From Hemileia vastatrix (taxonomy: Eukaryota > Basidiomycota > Pucciniomycetes > Pucciniales > Zaghouaniaceae): 64,000 nt of DNA. Positions 1-11,467 of this stretch are shown here, piece after piece. The stretch's first letter is position 1; every line of letters starts with the position of its first letter. A program made the translations under genes and the position numbers. The stretch covers positions 26,385,683 to 26,449,682 of the forward strand of contig JASXTE010000002.1 of the NCBI GenBank assembly GCA_030280995.1, given 5' to 3'. The notes under the pieces were generated by a model, which was given only the letters and a program-made list of their open reading frames with translations, was not told the DNA's origin and made no database searches.

Positions 1-212
1 CTCTTGCTGGAGGTCCAAAATAGAAGGAGATAATTGCAGTTTAACCTCTTGCTGGAGGTCCAGAATTGAATTTTCACAAAAATTATTTTTTTGTGTTTTA
101 ATTATACTGAGATTTTTAATTGGGTTTTGATGTGATATTTGAAGTTTACCCTCTTGCTGGAGGTCCATAATAGAAGGAGATAATTGCAGTTTAACCTCTT
201 GCTGGAGGTTCA
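1..212 (-). repeat. Duplicated segment inside E1 pol linker
   Basis: The 16-mer ctcttgctggaggtcc (last copy with one change) occurs at 1, 46, 151 and 196. Bases 1-62 and 151-212 are near-copies. All copies keep the same frame, so the protein gains repeats around LDLQQE. The tract may extend beyond the left edge. Confidence 0.8.
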
Positions 213-477
213 AAAACATACCTTTCCAATTTTTATCCAACCTAATTTGGCCCATTTTGCCTTTTTCACCATTTTTAAATTTAATAGAAAAACAGGGTAA
301 ATCCAACAAACATATAGAAAAGTCCAAAACGTATTTGCACTCCAAAGTAATATTAACAGAAAATAATTGAGAATCCACTTGAATTATCTCCAAGTGAGCT
401 GACCTATTGCAATCCGGGATCTCATCCTGAGGAGAGATTACAACATTAGAGTGATCATCCCCAGCTACCCCAAAAAA
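1..477 (-). CDS. pol: E1 pol, N-terminal part (runs off left edge)
   Basis: This reading frame is open from the frameshift site at 471-477 to the left edge, about 157 codons with no stop, in the -1 frame relative to the gag-protease gene. I read it codon by codon on the minus strand. It would be the linker between protease and reverse transcriptase of a Ty3/Gypsy-like Pol; no catalytic motif lies inside the window, so the Pol assignment rests on position after a retropepsin and on the frameshift signal. The segment holds an internally repeated peptide (core LDLQQE-VKLQLSPSI, positions 1-212). It is expressed, by inference, only as a Gag-Pro-Pol fusion. Alternative: chance open frame, unlikely in DNA this rich in TA. 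Confidence 0.6.
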
Positions 478-3062
478 TGAGGGCATTCATCCTTTTCCAA
501 CAAACATAATTCACCAGAAGCCGTCCGTTTTATATGCCGCTTCTTGGTGCAAACACAACACTGGCACAGAGTAGTAATCCCTGGCCGTGTTTCCCAACCT
601 TCATCTCCAGGAGGCGCTAACCGCATATGTAACCTCCGCATATCTTCACCAGTGATCTCCAAACTAATCCCCATGCCAGCTTGATACCCTATCCTGGCCT
701 CAAAATCCATCAAAAAAGGACCACCAAGAACAGTTTCGTCTGCTCCTCTGGCCACATAAAAGTGAACCTTACCAACAGATCCACATATGCCTAACCTGAC
801 ATGCTCAGCTGTGCCCATCAGCTCTGTTGCATGCCCTCCAATGCCTCTGAGGTTTCCCCCAGTTCCACTTTTAATTTGCAAGCCTATACTCGTCGCTTGC
901 TCCAATGAAATTAAATTAATTTGAGACCCTGAATCGACCAAGGCCTTTACTTCTTTACCATTTAGAGTTACCACCAGGTAACCCAGGGGAGCGGAAAAAT
1001 GTGCATCTACATCTTCCCCAAACTTTTCAGCATTTTCACAAATATATTCCACCTCTCCAGTGGAAACCCGACGCCTCGTCAAATGCTTCTTTTGCTTTTC
1101 AGCAAACGCCGGACTAATCGTAAATAACTCCCCCAAAGATAAGGGAATCTGCAGTTGATTCACCCTATTCAAAACTGCGTCCATCACATTAGCTTGACCA
1201 GAAACTACTGGCCCCTCATACTGGACCTTTGATTTAACAACCTTGGTCCTTGGTACCTCTTGAGGTCCAACCAATCCATCTTCACCGCCCATTATAACAT
1301 CTTCACTTTCTATAATTCTAACTCCGTCACCAGCTTCTTGCACTAATCCTGATCCATCGCTAGTCCTTCTTACACCCTCCATTGGGATGGGACCGCTAAA
1401 ACTTGGTCTGGGTAGAGACGCCAACGGTACGTCCTCCTCAGAATCCGAATCATCCTCTGGCATAGGCTCACCATTTAAATCAAACTTGCCATAACTAGGG
1501 GGCCCCATATCAGCAATCCCCTTCTGCATTTTATATAATTCGTCCTTAGAGTAAGGGTTCAATTTTTTGGCGGCAGTTTGAGCACTAGAATTTTTGTCCT
1601 TAGAGTAAGGGTTCACTTTGTTATTGGCCTTGCCAGGATTAGCCCTAAATTGGCTCTGAATGCTACTCTTCACCTTAGTAGCAGCTGCTCTTCTAGCAGC
1701 ATTAACATCGTATTCGCCAGCCATACAGCTACCCTCCACCTGGGCAACCGTCGCTAGCTCTAAACCACCAAAAGAAGTAGAAAATGTGGCTTTACTGACC
1801 TCTTTCTCCTTGCCCTTGTCAGATTTACCACCATTAACATTACCATTTTTTTCACCCTTGGCATTAACATCTTCAACTGTAACCTCTTCAAATCTGGCTC
1901 TCCTTTCAGCTGTTAAACTTCTTCTGACCAAATCAGAAGGAGACTGTCCATCACTGGGCTTGATGAACGAACCATCAGGAAATTTATAAACTTTACCATC
2001 AAATAAAACTTGCCGAGAATCCATATCCTTATCAAGAGCAAAACAAACTGTTGCTCTATGCCCCCTCCTATTACAATAGGAGCACACCTTTGGCTCATCG
2101 TAGCCACCTCTATATCCATTACCACCATTTCTCCCATTGCCTGGGAAGCGGTTACCATTATTATTGCCATTATAATTTCGACCTTCATAACCTCTGGACT
2201 GATAAGAAGTTGATGTCGACGAAGAACCGATTGGGGCCTTGTTAGCCTTCTGTGTCTCTTGAACAAATATTTTTAATTGTTTCGTTAAATCGGCCAAGTG
2301 ATCGACCATCTTATTATCTACATTGCCCTCCACTTTAGCAGCAGGTAATCTCATTTGTGCCTTCTTGGCCTCCTGGGCTTTGACCATAATATTGTTGTTT
2401 TCGGCCAAAACTTCGCTGACCTTGCTAACATATTGAGTGCATGACTCTTGATATTTATCCAACACCAATAACTTTAGATGGGCTTGAATGTTGTCCTTGA
2501 TAACCTCCAGAGCCGGCAGTTTCTGCTCACCATTAGGCAGTTCCTTCATCAAATCTTTTCTTGAAAGATCCTTCAAGACGTCCATTTGAATATCCCTACT
2601 GCATGCTGACCAAAACAAATCTTTTGCCTGGTTCTCATGCACCAACTCATCCACCAATATGAGATATTCCACCACTTCATCAAACTGAACACAGAGCTTT
2701 TTGAAGTCAGCCATAGAAGAAACTCCACCTTTTGCTTGCCAGTCTCCAAAAATTTTATTGAGGTCCATCATAGTAAACCTAACACCCCATCTATCTACCA
2801 TAGCTTTAGAAAGCTTAACCCAATCCTTGTCCTTAAATGCCTGCATAGCAATAACCTCTTTTTCCACCTCCCTATCAGCAATAAAAAAGCTAACTTGCTT
2901 CACCATATCCACATGAGAAGCACCATCAACAGCAGCAGCAGCTTCATACCTTCTAATGAACCATTTAACCTCCTCCCCATCAAACTTTGGGCCATCCCAA
3001 GAAACAATTCTAACTGAGGGAGTAAGAGGGTTAGAAGATCCAGCAGCAACAGCAGAAGACAT
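465..3062 (-). CDS. gag-pro: E1 Gag-protease polyprotein
   Basis: Uninterrupted frame of 865 codons. The first ~250 residues are Gag-like and helical. A CCHC zinc knuckle (CSYCNRRGHRATVC, about residue 325, near 2088) follows a Gly/Asn/Arg-rich stretch that probably binds RNA. An acidic, low-complexity linker leads to a retropepsin-like aspartic protease with the active-site motif ALVDSGSQINLIS near residue 707 (about 940). The ATG at 3062 lies about 160 bp downstream of the primer binding site, as expected for an LTR element. The frame ends at a TAG (465-467) just after a slippery heptamer, which suggests read-through into pol by -1 frameshifting. It is the only long retroelement gene in the window without an internal stop. 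The element is Ty3/Gypsy-like by gene order; the family is not recognised more precisely. Confidence 0.85.
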   Translation of the reverse strand: MSSAVAAGSSNPLTPSVRIVSWDGPKFDGEEVKWFIRRYEAAAAVDGASHVDMVKQVSFFIADREVEKEVIAMQAFKDKDWVKLSKAMVDRWGVRFTMMDLNKIFGDWQAKGGVSSMADFKKLCVQFDEVVEYLILVDELVHENQAKDLFWSACSRDIQMDVLKDLSRKDLMKELPNGEQKLPALEVIKDNIQAHLKLLVLDKYQESCTQYVSKVSEVLAENNNIMVKAQEAKKAQMRLPAAKVEGNVDNKMVDHLADLTKQLKIFVQETQKANKAPIGSSSTSTSYQSRGYEGRNYNGNNNGNRFPGNGRNGGNGYRGGYDEPKVCSYCNRRGHRATVCFALDKDMDSRQVLFDGKVYKFPDGSFIKPSDGQSPSDLVRRSLTAERRARFEEVTVEDVNAKGEKNGNVNGGKSDKGKEKEVSKATFSTSFGGLELATVAQVEGSCMAGEYDVNAARRAAATKVKSSIQSQFRANPGKANNKVNPYSKDKNSSAQTAAKKLNPYSKDELYKMQKGIADMGPPSYGKFDLNGEPMPEDDSDSEEDVPLASLPRPSFSGPIPMEGVRRTSDGSGLVQEAGDGVRIIESEDVIMGGEDGLVGPQEVPRTKVVKSKVQYEGPVVSGQANVMDAVLNRVNQLQIPLSLGELFTISPAFAEKQKKHLTRRRVSTGEVEYICENAEKFGEDVDAHFSAPLGYLVVTLNGKEVKALVDSGSQINLISLEQATSIGLQIKSGTGGNLRGIGGHATELMGTAEHVRLGICGSVGKVHFYVARGADETVLGGPFLMDFEARIGYQAGMGISLEITGEDMRRLHMRLAPPGDEGWETRPGITTLCQCCVCTKKRHIKRTASGELCLLEKDECPHFLG
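471..477 (-). promoter_or_regulatory. Putative -1 ribosomal frameshift site (gag-pro/pol)
   Basis: The minus strand reads T TTT TTG in the gag-pro frame, followed by GGG TAG. Slipping back one base gives TTT TTT GGG GTA GCT and enters the open pol frame that runs to the left edge. This matches the X XXY YYZ rule for retroviral-type -1 frameshifting, and lies two codons before the gag-pro stop. I did not establish a downstream pseudoknot or stem. Confidence 0.55.
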
Positions 3063-3220
3063 CCCAATAAGTAAAGAAAAGCATTAACAATTGATAAAAT
3101 AACAAGCCTCTTGCAGGCCAATAACAAAAATCCAGTTAGAGTTCCAGAAAATAAGCCTCTTTCAGGCTAAGAACGTTCTTGATCCAAGTAAGTCTTTAAA
3201 GAAAGCTAGAGAAATCGAAA

Positions 3221-3237
3221 CCCCACGTTGGGCGCCA
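3221..3237 (-). promoter_or_regulatory. E1 primer binding site, tRNA-Lys type
   Basis: The minus strand reads TGGCGCCCAACGTGGGG. This is complementary to the 3' acceptor end, with CCA, of a eukaryotic tRNA-Lys of the kind used by several retroviruses and Ty3-like elements. It lies between the gag start and the presumed LTR end (…CCA near 3242), with a spacer of about four bases. It fixes the orientation of E1 as minus. Confidence 0.75.
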
Positions 3238-4364
3238 ACTATGGTAAGGTAAACTCTTACAGTCGCCTTGCTGTAAGCAGAATCCGGAGGAGATATGTGG
3301 ATTTAGTTGAAAACCCTGTCCTTCCAATAAAAATAACAAAATGGGAATTCTAAATCACTAAGCTAACCAGTCTACTTGGATCTGATTGTTAAAAAATAAT
3401 GAAACTCTAAAATATTTAACGCTTATTGAGATTTAAGTAAAAGTGGCTGTTGAGAAAGAAATACTGATAACAACAATTAAGGTGTACCAGTGAAAGATCT
3501 GAAAGATTGACTTTTATGTTTTTATAATAATTTGAATTTTTATGAGACAGCAATAATCAAGTCCCAGTGATGAAGACCTTTCTAAAGATACCCTGTGTGA
3601 AGTGTGATTTAAATTGTTGAGTAGTATTTCTAAAATGTTATATATAAAATATAAAGTTATAAGGGTATTACAAATTTATTTAATTTGTTGAGTAATAAAA
3701 AATGAGACCGTGGTGGTTAATTATTAAGCTGTATGTTGTATCCCCCCCCTCAATTTCGAGTTTGAGAGGCTCTTAAGTATTCCTAGTCACGTGCCTAAGT
3801 TTTCCCCTCCAGAGCTCTGCCAGAGTCAATCCAGAGCCCATACGGAGTCAAAGCAGAGTCCATACGGAGTCCAAACGGAGTCCGTCCGGATGTCCGGACT
3901 CAATTAGAACCTTTAAAACTATAATAAAAAATCTAGAAAACTTACACATGATAGAACCACTTCTCCTTTACATTCCAGACTAATTTTCGTACTCTGCGCA
4001 GCTCTAATTACCCTGTGAAAATTCATCAAAGTTAAGTGATTTCTGAATACGTAAATATTTCTATAAATCTTTAAAATTCATTTAAAAATATAAGAAAAAT
4101 AGTAAAAATTCTGGAAAAATTTCCCCAGGTTCTTGAGTGACTCGACTTGATACTTATAAACTTTGCAGACTGTAAAAATAAGTTTTCTCCGTAAAATAAA
4201 TTGATTTCGTGTAGGCTTTTGCTTTTAACCAAATTTCTTTATATTTAAAACTCAAATTAAATTATTAAAACCCTTTTATAAAAAAATAAGGCCAATCTTG
4301 CACGCCATAATAACTCCATTTACGTACTTAGGTGCCATACTAAACTTTAGGCTACCACAACGGA
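3238..4364. other. E1 5' LTR region and spacer, no gene
   Basis: By position this must contain the 5' LTR of E1, starting about 3242. The other copy is outside the window, so the LTR's far boundary cannot be set. A short cluster of related words built on cggagtc and tccgga lies at 3811-3902 and includes small palindromes. No coding region is seen. Confidence 0.45.
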
Positions 4365-4838
4365 TGTTAGTGAGGAGGGTCCAGGTGTAACGGATATATT
4401 TTAAATGGTTTGTGGTGTGCGGAATAGTGGATGAGTATGAGGTCAAGCGAGGAGGAGTAAAGGATATAAAAGGGGCTGGGTTTTTGGTTCGACATTCCTT
4501 AGAATTAAATTATAAAACATATTTATAGTTAATAGTGATATAACTCTAAGTAAAAATCATTATTATTGTATCTTTCTTTATTTTCTCAGTAATCATATCT
4601 AAATCCTAAATCTTTGATTGTTGAGTTTCCAACCCTTCGTGAGATCTTAAGAATTTTAATATTACCGTTCAATTATATTAGAATCCTTCTTGAACATAAC
4701 TCGAAGCAGTAGTTCTTCCTTTGAATCATCTTTGAGTCACTTCCTCGAAATATCCCTCTGTGCTTTGAAGAAGTATCTGAACCTTTCATCTCACTTTCAG
4801 GAACATCCTCAACCTTGTGCGTAGGTCTTCCGGTGACA
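4365..4838 (+). repeat. E2 5' LTR
   Basis: It begins TGTTAGTGAGG and ends GGTGACA, and matches 11901-12377 along its length with scattered substitutions. A TATA-like box (tataaaag) lies at 4465-4472 and would be the element promoter. No recognisable tRNA-type primer site follows the LTR end. Confidence 0.8.
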
Positions 4839-4915
4839 GTATAATTTAATTCTCTGTAGTTCTCATTCTTTGCACTACTACGTCCCTTTTCAGGTGTTTT
4901 CTCTAAATTCTTAAA

Positions 4916-6087
4916 ATGGCACCTGTTCAACGCACTCCTCCTACAGGCGCTACTACTAGAGCTCGTGCCAGAGGCAGGCCAACAACCACTAGGCCTGTTT
5001 CCCGCACTCACTCCTTGGAGCAACTCGACCTTAGGGAACTGAAACATTCAGTCCAATCTGTAGAAGACATCCCACAAGATTTCGATGATTCTAGTGATGA
5101 TGAAGAAGGAGAGGATACAATGCACGAGGCACCATCCACCCCTGCAAATCACCCTTCTGGTCAACATTCAGAACCTGGACCATCCAATTCTCTGGAAGAT
5201 TTCATGAAACTTTTCATGAAGACCCTTTCAAATTCAACGTCTTCAGAGGGATCGGATATAAATTCAAAACTCCTTCTATGAGATCTCCTGATAAATTCAA
5301 TGGAGAACATCCAGACAGATTGCGATCCTTCTTGCAAACCTGCAAGCTTCTGTTCCATAATGGCCCTTGAACCTTCAATAACGACCAATTGAAGGTTGTT
5401 TATGCTTCTTCATTCCTGGCCGGAAAAGCAGCAAGATGGTTTGAACCTTATCTTCTCATGCTCTCTTCAACCGAAACCCACTTACTTATTAATAACTGGG
5501 AAAAGTTTGAAGACCAACTCTTCACGTTGTTTGGTGACCCTAATGAAACTGACAACACATAAATTGAACTTGATTTCCTTCGCATGAGTGATAATGGGAA
5601 ACCCTCTGAATATATCTCAAACTTCAGAGCGCTTCAAACTTGAGTAGGTTTGAATGATGCTTCCCTTAAGTATCATTTCAAAAAAGGACTTCCTTTGAGG
5701 ATTCTGGATCAGTTAAATCTTCACGGTCAGAAGATGACTACTTTAACAGATTTAATGGATCGAACCCTCGAACTTGACGGCGTTTACCAAGGACAACTTC
5801 AACATTGTCAATAAGCCAACAAATCTCAAGGCTTAAATTTCAAATCGGGACCTTTTTCACACCCATGAACAACTCAATCCTCCTTGACTCAATCCAAACC
5901 TCAACCAAAAAGCTCAACCCCAGGCGATATCAGTAAAGTACTGGATCCTAAAGGGGAACTTAAAGAAGCTGAGAGGAAGATGCAAACAGATAATGGGTTA
6001 AGTATGTATTGTGGGGGTAAGCACAAGCTGGAAGATTGTGTAAAATTGAAGGAAAGAGAAGGTACTACTTCGAAGTCAAAAAACTAG
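4916..6087 (+). pseudogene. gag: E2 gag, degraded
   Basis: Begins with ATG and a basic-acidic N-terminus (4916-5281), then continues in another frame with a recognisable Ty3-type capsid: DKFNGEHPDRLRSFLQ, LKVVYASSFLAGKAARWFEP, WEKFEDQLFTLFGDP. At least five in-frame stops and one frameshift (near 5275) break it. The nucleocapsid knuckle near 6003-6035 reads MYCGGKHKLEDC, with Ser where the first Cys is expected. Most stops are TAA or TGA at places where related Gag proteins have Gln or Arg, so C-to-T changes would explain them; that is inference from the local alignment I can make by eye. Confidence 0.7.
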
Positions 6088-9000
6088 TAGATAGTTTACT
6101 TGTGTGCAAAGCAAACTATCTTATCTCTCCCAGTGCACAGAACCTCCATGTCTTAAGGAATGGAGTTGCCTTAAATTGCTTGAGATTCATTCTTTTTAAG
6201 GAGGATATCCCCTTAAGTTGTCTTATAGAATCTGGAGCTTTAATTTCTTTTGTCAGTTTATCTTTTGCCAAGAAGTTACAGCTGACATTTACAGATATCA
6301 ATCGAACTCAAATATACTTGGTTGAATCAGAGGAACCCAAATATTGGGTCAGTAAGAAAGTTTTATGGGTTTTCAAGTTTCCAAATTTTCCCCCCTTTGA
6401 GTGGGAAATATCAGTCTTGGACGCCCCAAGGATGGACAATACCATTCTTGGCCATGACTTTTTAACGCATTGGAATCCTGAAATTGATTAGACACGGGGA
6501 TTGATCACCCCACGGACTAAGTATATTTTAATTCTTTAATGCATGTCAATAGGGAATTAAACAACCCGCCTGACAATGTCCTGCTAGAGGACAAATCTCT
6601 TCCAGATGACTTGCAAGCATCTGATCTATCTTTAAATGAGCAATTGGCTAACCCTTCTAGCTCGATGACTTCACTCAAAGAGGATTTAAATTGCCTTGAA
6701 GTAATCAAATTATGCTCTCTCAATTCTGGTCTTCTCTCAACAGATTCTCTCAAAGACGATGAGGACAACCAAATCAACTCTACCAGAAATCTATCATGAT
6801 TTCCTCGATGTTTTTTCAATCCGCAAGGCCAATAAGTTACCACCTCATCAACCCTACGACCATCAGATAGAGTTAATAGGTCCAGTACCTGCGGCAGGTC
6901 CTGTCTATTCCTTGTTGAAGGACAAATCTCAAGTTCTTCAAGACTAAATTGCAGAGAATGTAGCCAAAGGTTTCATCAGAGCCAGTAAATCTCCAACCGG
7001 CTCCCCTCTCCTCTTTGTAAAAAAGAAGTATGGTAGTCTTAGGTTGTGTGTTGACTATAGAAAGCTCAACACAGTCACTAAGAAGAATGAATATCCTGTT
7101 CCTCCTATGTCATTAATTCTTACCCTTTTTAATGGTGCTAATTTCTTTTCTAAAATTGACCTTAGAGGCGCTTACAATCTTATTCGTATTGCGGAAGGTC
7201 ATGAACCACTGACTGCAATGCCCACTAGATTTGGTAGTTTTTAATATTTAGTTATGCCTTTTGGATTGTGTAACGCACCATCTACTTTTCAAACTTTTGT
7301 CAATGACATCTTTCAAGATGTTGTCGAAAAATTTGTTGTCGTCTATTTAGATGATATTTTAATTTTATCAAAGACACTGGATGAACATATTCATCATGTT
7401 CAACAGGTTTTAAATCGACTTCGAGATCACGGACTCTACGCCAAGCATAATAAATGCGAATTCCATCTTAAATCTATTGATTTTTTGGGTTTTACATTAT
7501 CCACTGATGGTTTAGTCATGGACAACAAAAAAGTTCAAAAGGTCCTGGAATGGCCTGAGCCCAAATCCGTTAAATCCCTCCAAGGATTTTTGGGTTTTGC
7601 AAATTTCTATAGAAGATTTATTAAAGATTACTCTAAAACTATTTCCAATCTTATTTCTCTTCTTAGAAAAGATATTCCTTTTGTTTTACTGCTACAGCAC
7701 GAAAGGAATTTGAAGCATTGAAGACGGCGTTCACCACAGCTCTAATTCTTCGACACTTTGATCCTTCTGCTTTGACAATAGTCAAGACGGATGCGAGCGA
7801 TTATGCTATCACAGGGGTCATTTCTCAATTGAATCTGGAAAAAAAACTGTTTCATCCTGTTGCTTTTAAGTAACGCAAACTCATTGCAGCAGAATTAAAT
7901 TATGAAATTCATGACAAAGAGCTTTTAGCTATTATTCATTGTCTTAAAAAATTGCGCTCTTTTCTTCTCAGCTTAGATAGTCCTTTTCAAATTTTAACAG
8001 ACCATAATGCTTTGAAATACTTTATGTCTTCCAAAGTGTTAACCAGGCGTCAAGCCAGGTGGGCTGAATTTCTGTCTGAATTTCCCTTTTCTATTTCCTA
8101 TCGCCCAGGTAAGAACTGCATTGTCCCAGATATCTTGTCACGTTGGGACGGAGTTTACCCACAGCGGGGGGAAGCATTTGCTGACAAAAATCCAGCAAAT
8201 GTGAAATCAATCTTCAACAAATCAATGTTAACAACTCATCAACTTAATTCGATGACAATTCAATTGTTTCAAAATACACTATCCAACATCCTCGAAGCTC
8301 AGTCAAAGGACGATTATTGTTTAGGGTTAAAAGACAAAATACTCTCGAAGAAAGGGTCCAAAAGATTCAGTATTGAATCAGGTCTATTAGTCTTCGAAGG
8401 TAGAGTAGTCATACCCGACAACAATGAGATAAAATTATGGATTTTAAATAGTCGACATGATTCTCAATTAGCTGGTCATTTTAAGGTAGATAAAACCTAC
8501 CAGTTAATAGTGAGGGATTTTTTCTGGCCAGGTATGACCAGGGAAATCAAGACCTATAGAAAGCTTGTTACGAATGTTATAGGAATAAGGCTCCCCGTCA
8601 CCGGAAGTATGGGTTTCTTCAACCACTTCCTATTCCCTCTAAACCTTGGGAATCTTTATCAATGGATTTTATTTCACAACTTCCTCTTTCTAATAATTTT
8701 GATGCTATATTAGTAATAGTAGATAGATTTTCAAAAATTTCTGTTTTCATTAAAACCACTACTACTGCTACTGCAGAAGATTTGTCAAAAAATTTTCTAG
8801 AATATGTATTTTCCAAACACGGCTTACCTAGTGATATTATTTCAGATAGAGGCTCATTGTTTGTATCCACATTCTGGACTCAACTGTGTCGACAACTCAA
8901 TATCACGAGGAACCTCTCCACAGCCTATCATCCTGAAACTGATGGGCAAACAGAAAGGGTCAACCAAATCCTCAAACAACACCTTCGAATGCATGTCAGT

Positions 9001-9711
9001 TACCAACAAGACGATTGGACCACATCGTTACCATTGGCCGAATTTGCTTATAATAACTCGACTCATTCTTTGACACAACAATCTCCTTTCGAAACTGTTT
9101 ATGGAAGACATCCTTGATTCAATTCAATCCATGTAGGAACTAATCATCCTGCGGAACATTATCTTCGAACCATATCATGACTCCAAGAGGAACTTAAATC
9201 AAATTTGGAATTAGCGGTTCGAAGGTACAAGGAACAGGCTGACAAACATCAACAAACTGCTCCTTCTTTTAAACCAGGCGACAAGGTATGGCTCGACGCA
9301 CGGAACATTCAAACGACTCAACCATCAAAGAAAATAGCTGAAAAACGCTTGGGGCCATTTGAAATCGACTCTCAAGTCTCTAAAACTGCATTTTGACTCA
9401 AGCTACCTCCTAAATGGCAGGCTATTCACCCTTTTTTTCATGTATCTCTCCTGGAACTGGCTCGAGAAACATACCCGGGCAAGAACCAACCTCCTCCGCA
9501 ACCAGTTGAAGTAGAAGACCATCTAGAGTGGGAAGTAAGCCGTATCCTTGATTCAAGAATGTGCAAGGGGAAACTTCAATACCTCGTGGAATGGGAAGGC
9601 TTCCTCGATGACTCAGACAAAACATCCTGGGAACCAGCCATCAATGTTTCTAACGCCCCTGAACTCCTAAAATCATTTCATCTTAAATATCCTTTAAAAC
9701 CAAAACCTTAA
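6088..9711 (+). pseudogene. pol: E2 protease-RT-RNase H-integrase-chromodomain, degraded
   Basis: Order of remnants: protease near 6220-6490 with ESGA where DSGA is expected; RT from 6960 ([30 protein letters not shown] at about 7350); RNase H near 7780 (TDASDYAITG) and 7990 (LTDHNALKYF); H2C2 zinc region near 8450-8570, damaged after the histidines; integrase core 8662-9117 (MDFISQLPLS, ISDRGSLF, HPETDGQTERVNQ); and a C-terminal chromodomain at about 9510-9670 (VSRILDSR, YLVEWEGF, SWEP). Frameshifts lie near 6490, 7690 and 8570, and stops at 6946, 7242, 7871, 9116, 9178 and 9395. The chromodomain suggests heterochromatin-directed integration, as in other chromoviruses. Confidence 0.85.
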
Positions 9712-10474
9712 AACTCTCTTTTTCTTTTCTCTGTTTTTTTTCTTTTAAAATCTAAAACATCTTTAATTCTAAAAAAATTCTTTTTGTTTTCTTCTTTATT
9801 CTTTCTCTTTTCAAAATTTTTCAACCTTCTTTAAAAAAAAAAATAATAAAAAAATATAAAAAAAAATTAAATTAAAATTAAAATAAAATAAAATAAAATA
9901 AAATAAAATAAAATAAAACAAATAAAAATAAAAATAAAAATTTTCTCTTCTCAATTTTCTATATACATTCTTTCTTTAAAATTTTATTTTCTTTGAACTA
10001 TCAAAATTCTTCACGAACATTACACGACCATCTTTCTCAAACTTCACTTTAACTTCTAAATCACTCTTTTAAATTCTTCGAAACAAATTACTTCTTTCTT
10101 CAAAATCCTCTTAAAATTTTTATTTCGTCTTTTCTTTTCTTTCTTTTCTTTTTTCAAATAACTAAAATCCCTCAAATCTTCAATTAACAAATTTAAATAA
10201 CAAATTTTTTTTCTTTTCATTAAATTTTCTTTACAACAAATTTTTTTCAATCAACTATTTTTTTTTCTCCTTCTTCTTTCTTCTCTCATTCAGACATCTT
10301 CTTTAAAAATTTAAAAAATAATTTCTATTTAATTTTTTTTCTGTCTTTTCTTTGTTCTTATTTCTCTCAAAATCTTATAAAAATAAATATTAAAATTCTA
10401 AATAAAATAACAAAATAAAATAACTAAATACAAATTGTTTCTACATTCCTTTTTTCTTCTTTTCTCTTTTTATT
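9712..10474. other. T-rich, gene-free tract with (AAAAT)n run
   Basis: Pyrimidine-rich on the plus strand and AT-rich throughout. A run of AAAAT and related units lies at about 9877-9945. It separates the pol stop from the end of the antisense gene, so it may hold both 3' ends. No ORF worth reporting. Confidence 0.5.
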
Positions 10475-11467
10475 TTAAATTTTCTCTTTTATCTTCTCCC
10501 GAACCAATCCCTTCATCTTCTCCAAAATTTCCCTTATCTCCTTTCTACATTTTTCAAAGTTCTCCCCCTCTCCTACCGGAATCAATTCCCCAAGTTCAAG
10601 TAGCTCCTCGGCTATGTCAAAGGAAGTGGCATTGACAATTTTATCAATCTCGCCGCTCAAGTCTTCAATTTATTTTGCTGGTCGAACCTGACAAGGTTTC
10701 TTCGACCATACTTGATCGAGGGTTTCTTTGATTTCCTCCCTCAAGGTAACAGTCGGTAACCTATCCTCCACCGACACTGCCACTTCCACAGCAGTGGGTC
10801 CCACAAGGGTCGCTTCCACATTTGAAGCTTCCGCCATAGGGATTTCGATGATGACGTCTAAATTCTAAAACAGGATCATCAGTAATTAAATTTATGAATT
10901 ATAAAAAAGTGAACTTACTTCAAAGATTGGGTCAGCCTCCAAAAATAATTTAGGAGTGACATTCTCTGCCACCTCCCTTTCCTCTTCGTCATCTTCAATG
11001 ACCACCTGGCATTTTTTTGGGGTTTTTCTCGAGATGGGAATTTATTCTTCCTCCTCAACCAATTCGTTGACTTCCTCGTCGACGACCCCCCTCTTGTTCG
11101 CAGCCCTAGCCACCCAGATGTTCACATCATCCTCAACTTCTTCCTCATTTTCCCCCACCGATTGATTGTCCCCAATGGACACAGCCCAAATGTCCTCAAC
11201 TACTTCCTTTGTTTTGGGGATCACCCAATACTTTGTCTTAGTAAACGGACTCTCAATGTAGGAATTCTTCGCTAAGGCGTCACATGCCACCCTTCTCCAT
11301 CAGCAAAACTCGCACTTCTGGCGAGGCCCTCGTGTCTCCGTGCTTTTCACACAAAAATACTCCATCGACTCGCAAGCCGTGCAAGTCTTCAAAAATTGCC
11401 GTGTAACAACACCCCCATCCACTTTAGGGTGTGGAGGCGTGGGAGTTGGTGTAGTGAAATCCGTCAT
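10475..11467 (-). pseudogene. E2 antisense accessory gene, Zn2Cys6-like protein
   Basis: On the strand opposite to gag-pol, between pol and the 3' LTR. The ATG is at 11465-11467. Near the N-terminus six cysteines have the spacing C-X2-C-X6-C-X12-C-X2-C-X6-C, which fits the fungal Zn(II)2Cys6 pattern, although the usual basic residues between the cysteines are scarce. An acidic, Glu-rich region follows, and the C-terminus is Lys/Glu-rich and probably helical. A 54-nt intron (10865-10918) has GTAAGT, a CTGAT branch site and TTTTAG, and joins two exons in phase 0. Three in-frame stops (TGA inside the cysteine motif, TAA near 11041, TAA near 10665) make it a pseudogene here. Function is unknown; DNA or RNA binding is inferred from the cysteine motif only. 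Confidence 0.6.

Noticed and set aside
1660..3017. Plus-strand open frames within the E1 gag-pro gene
   Set aside because: Shadows of the long minus-strand gene; no domain or start context of their own.
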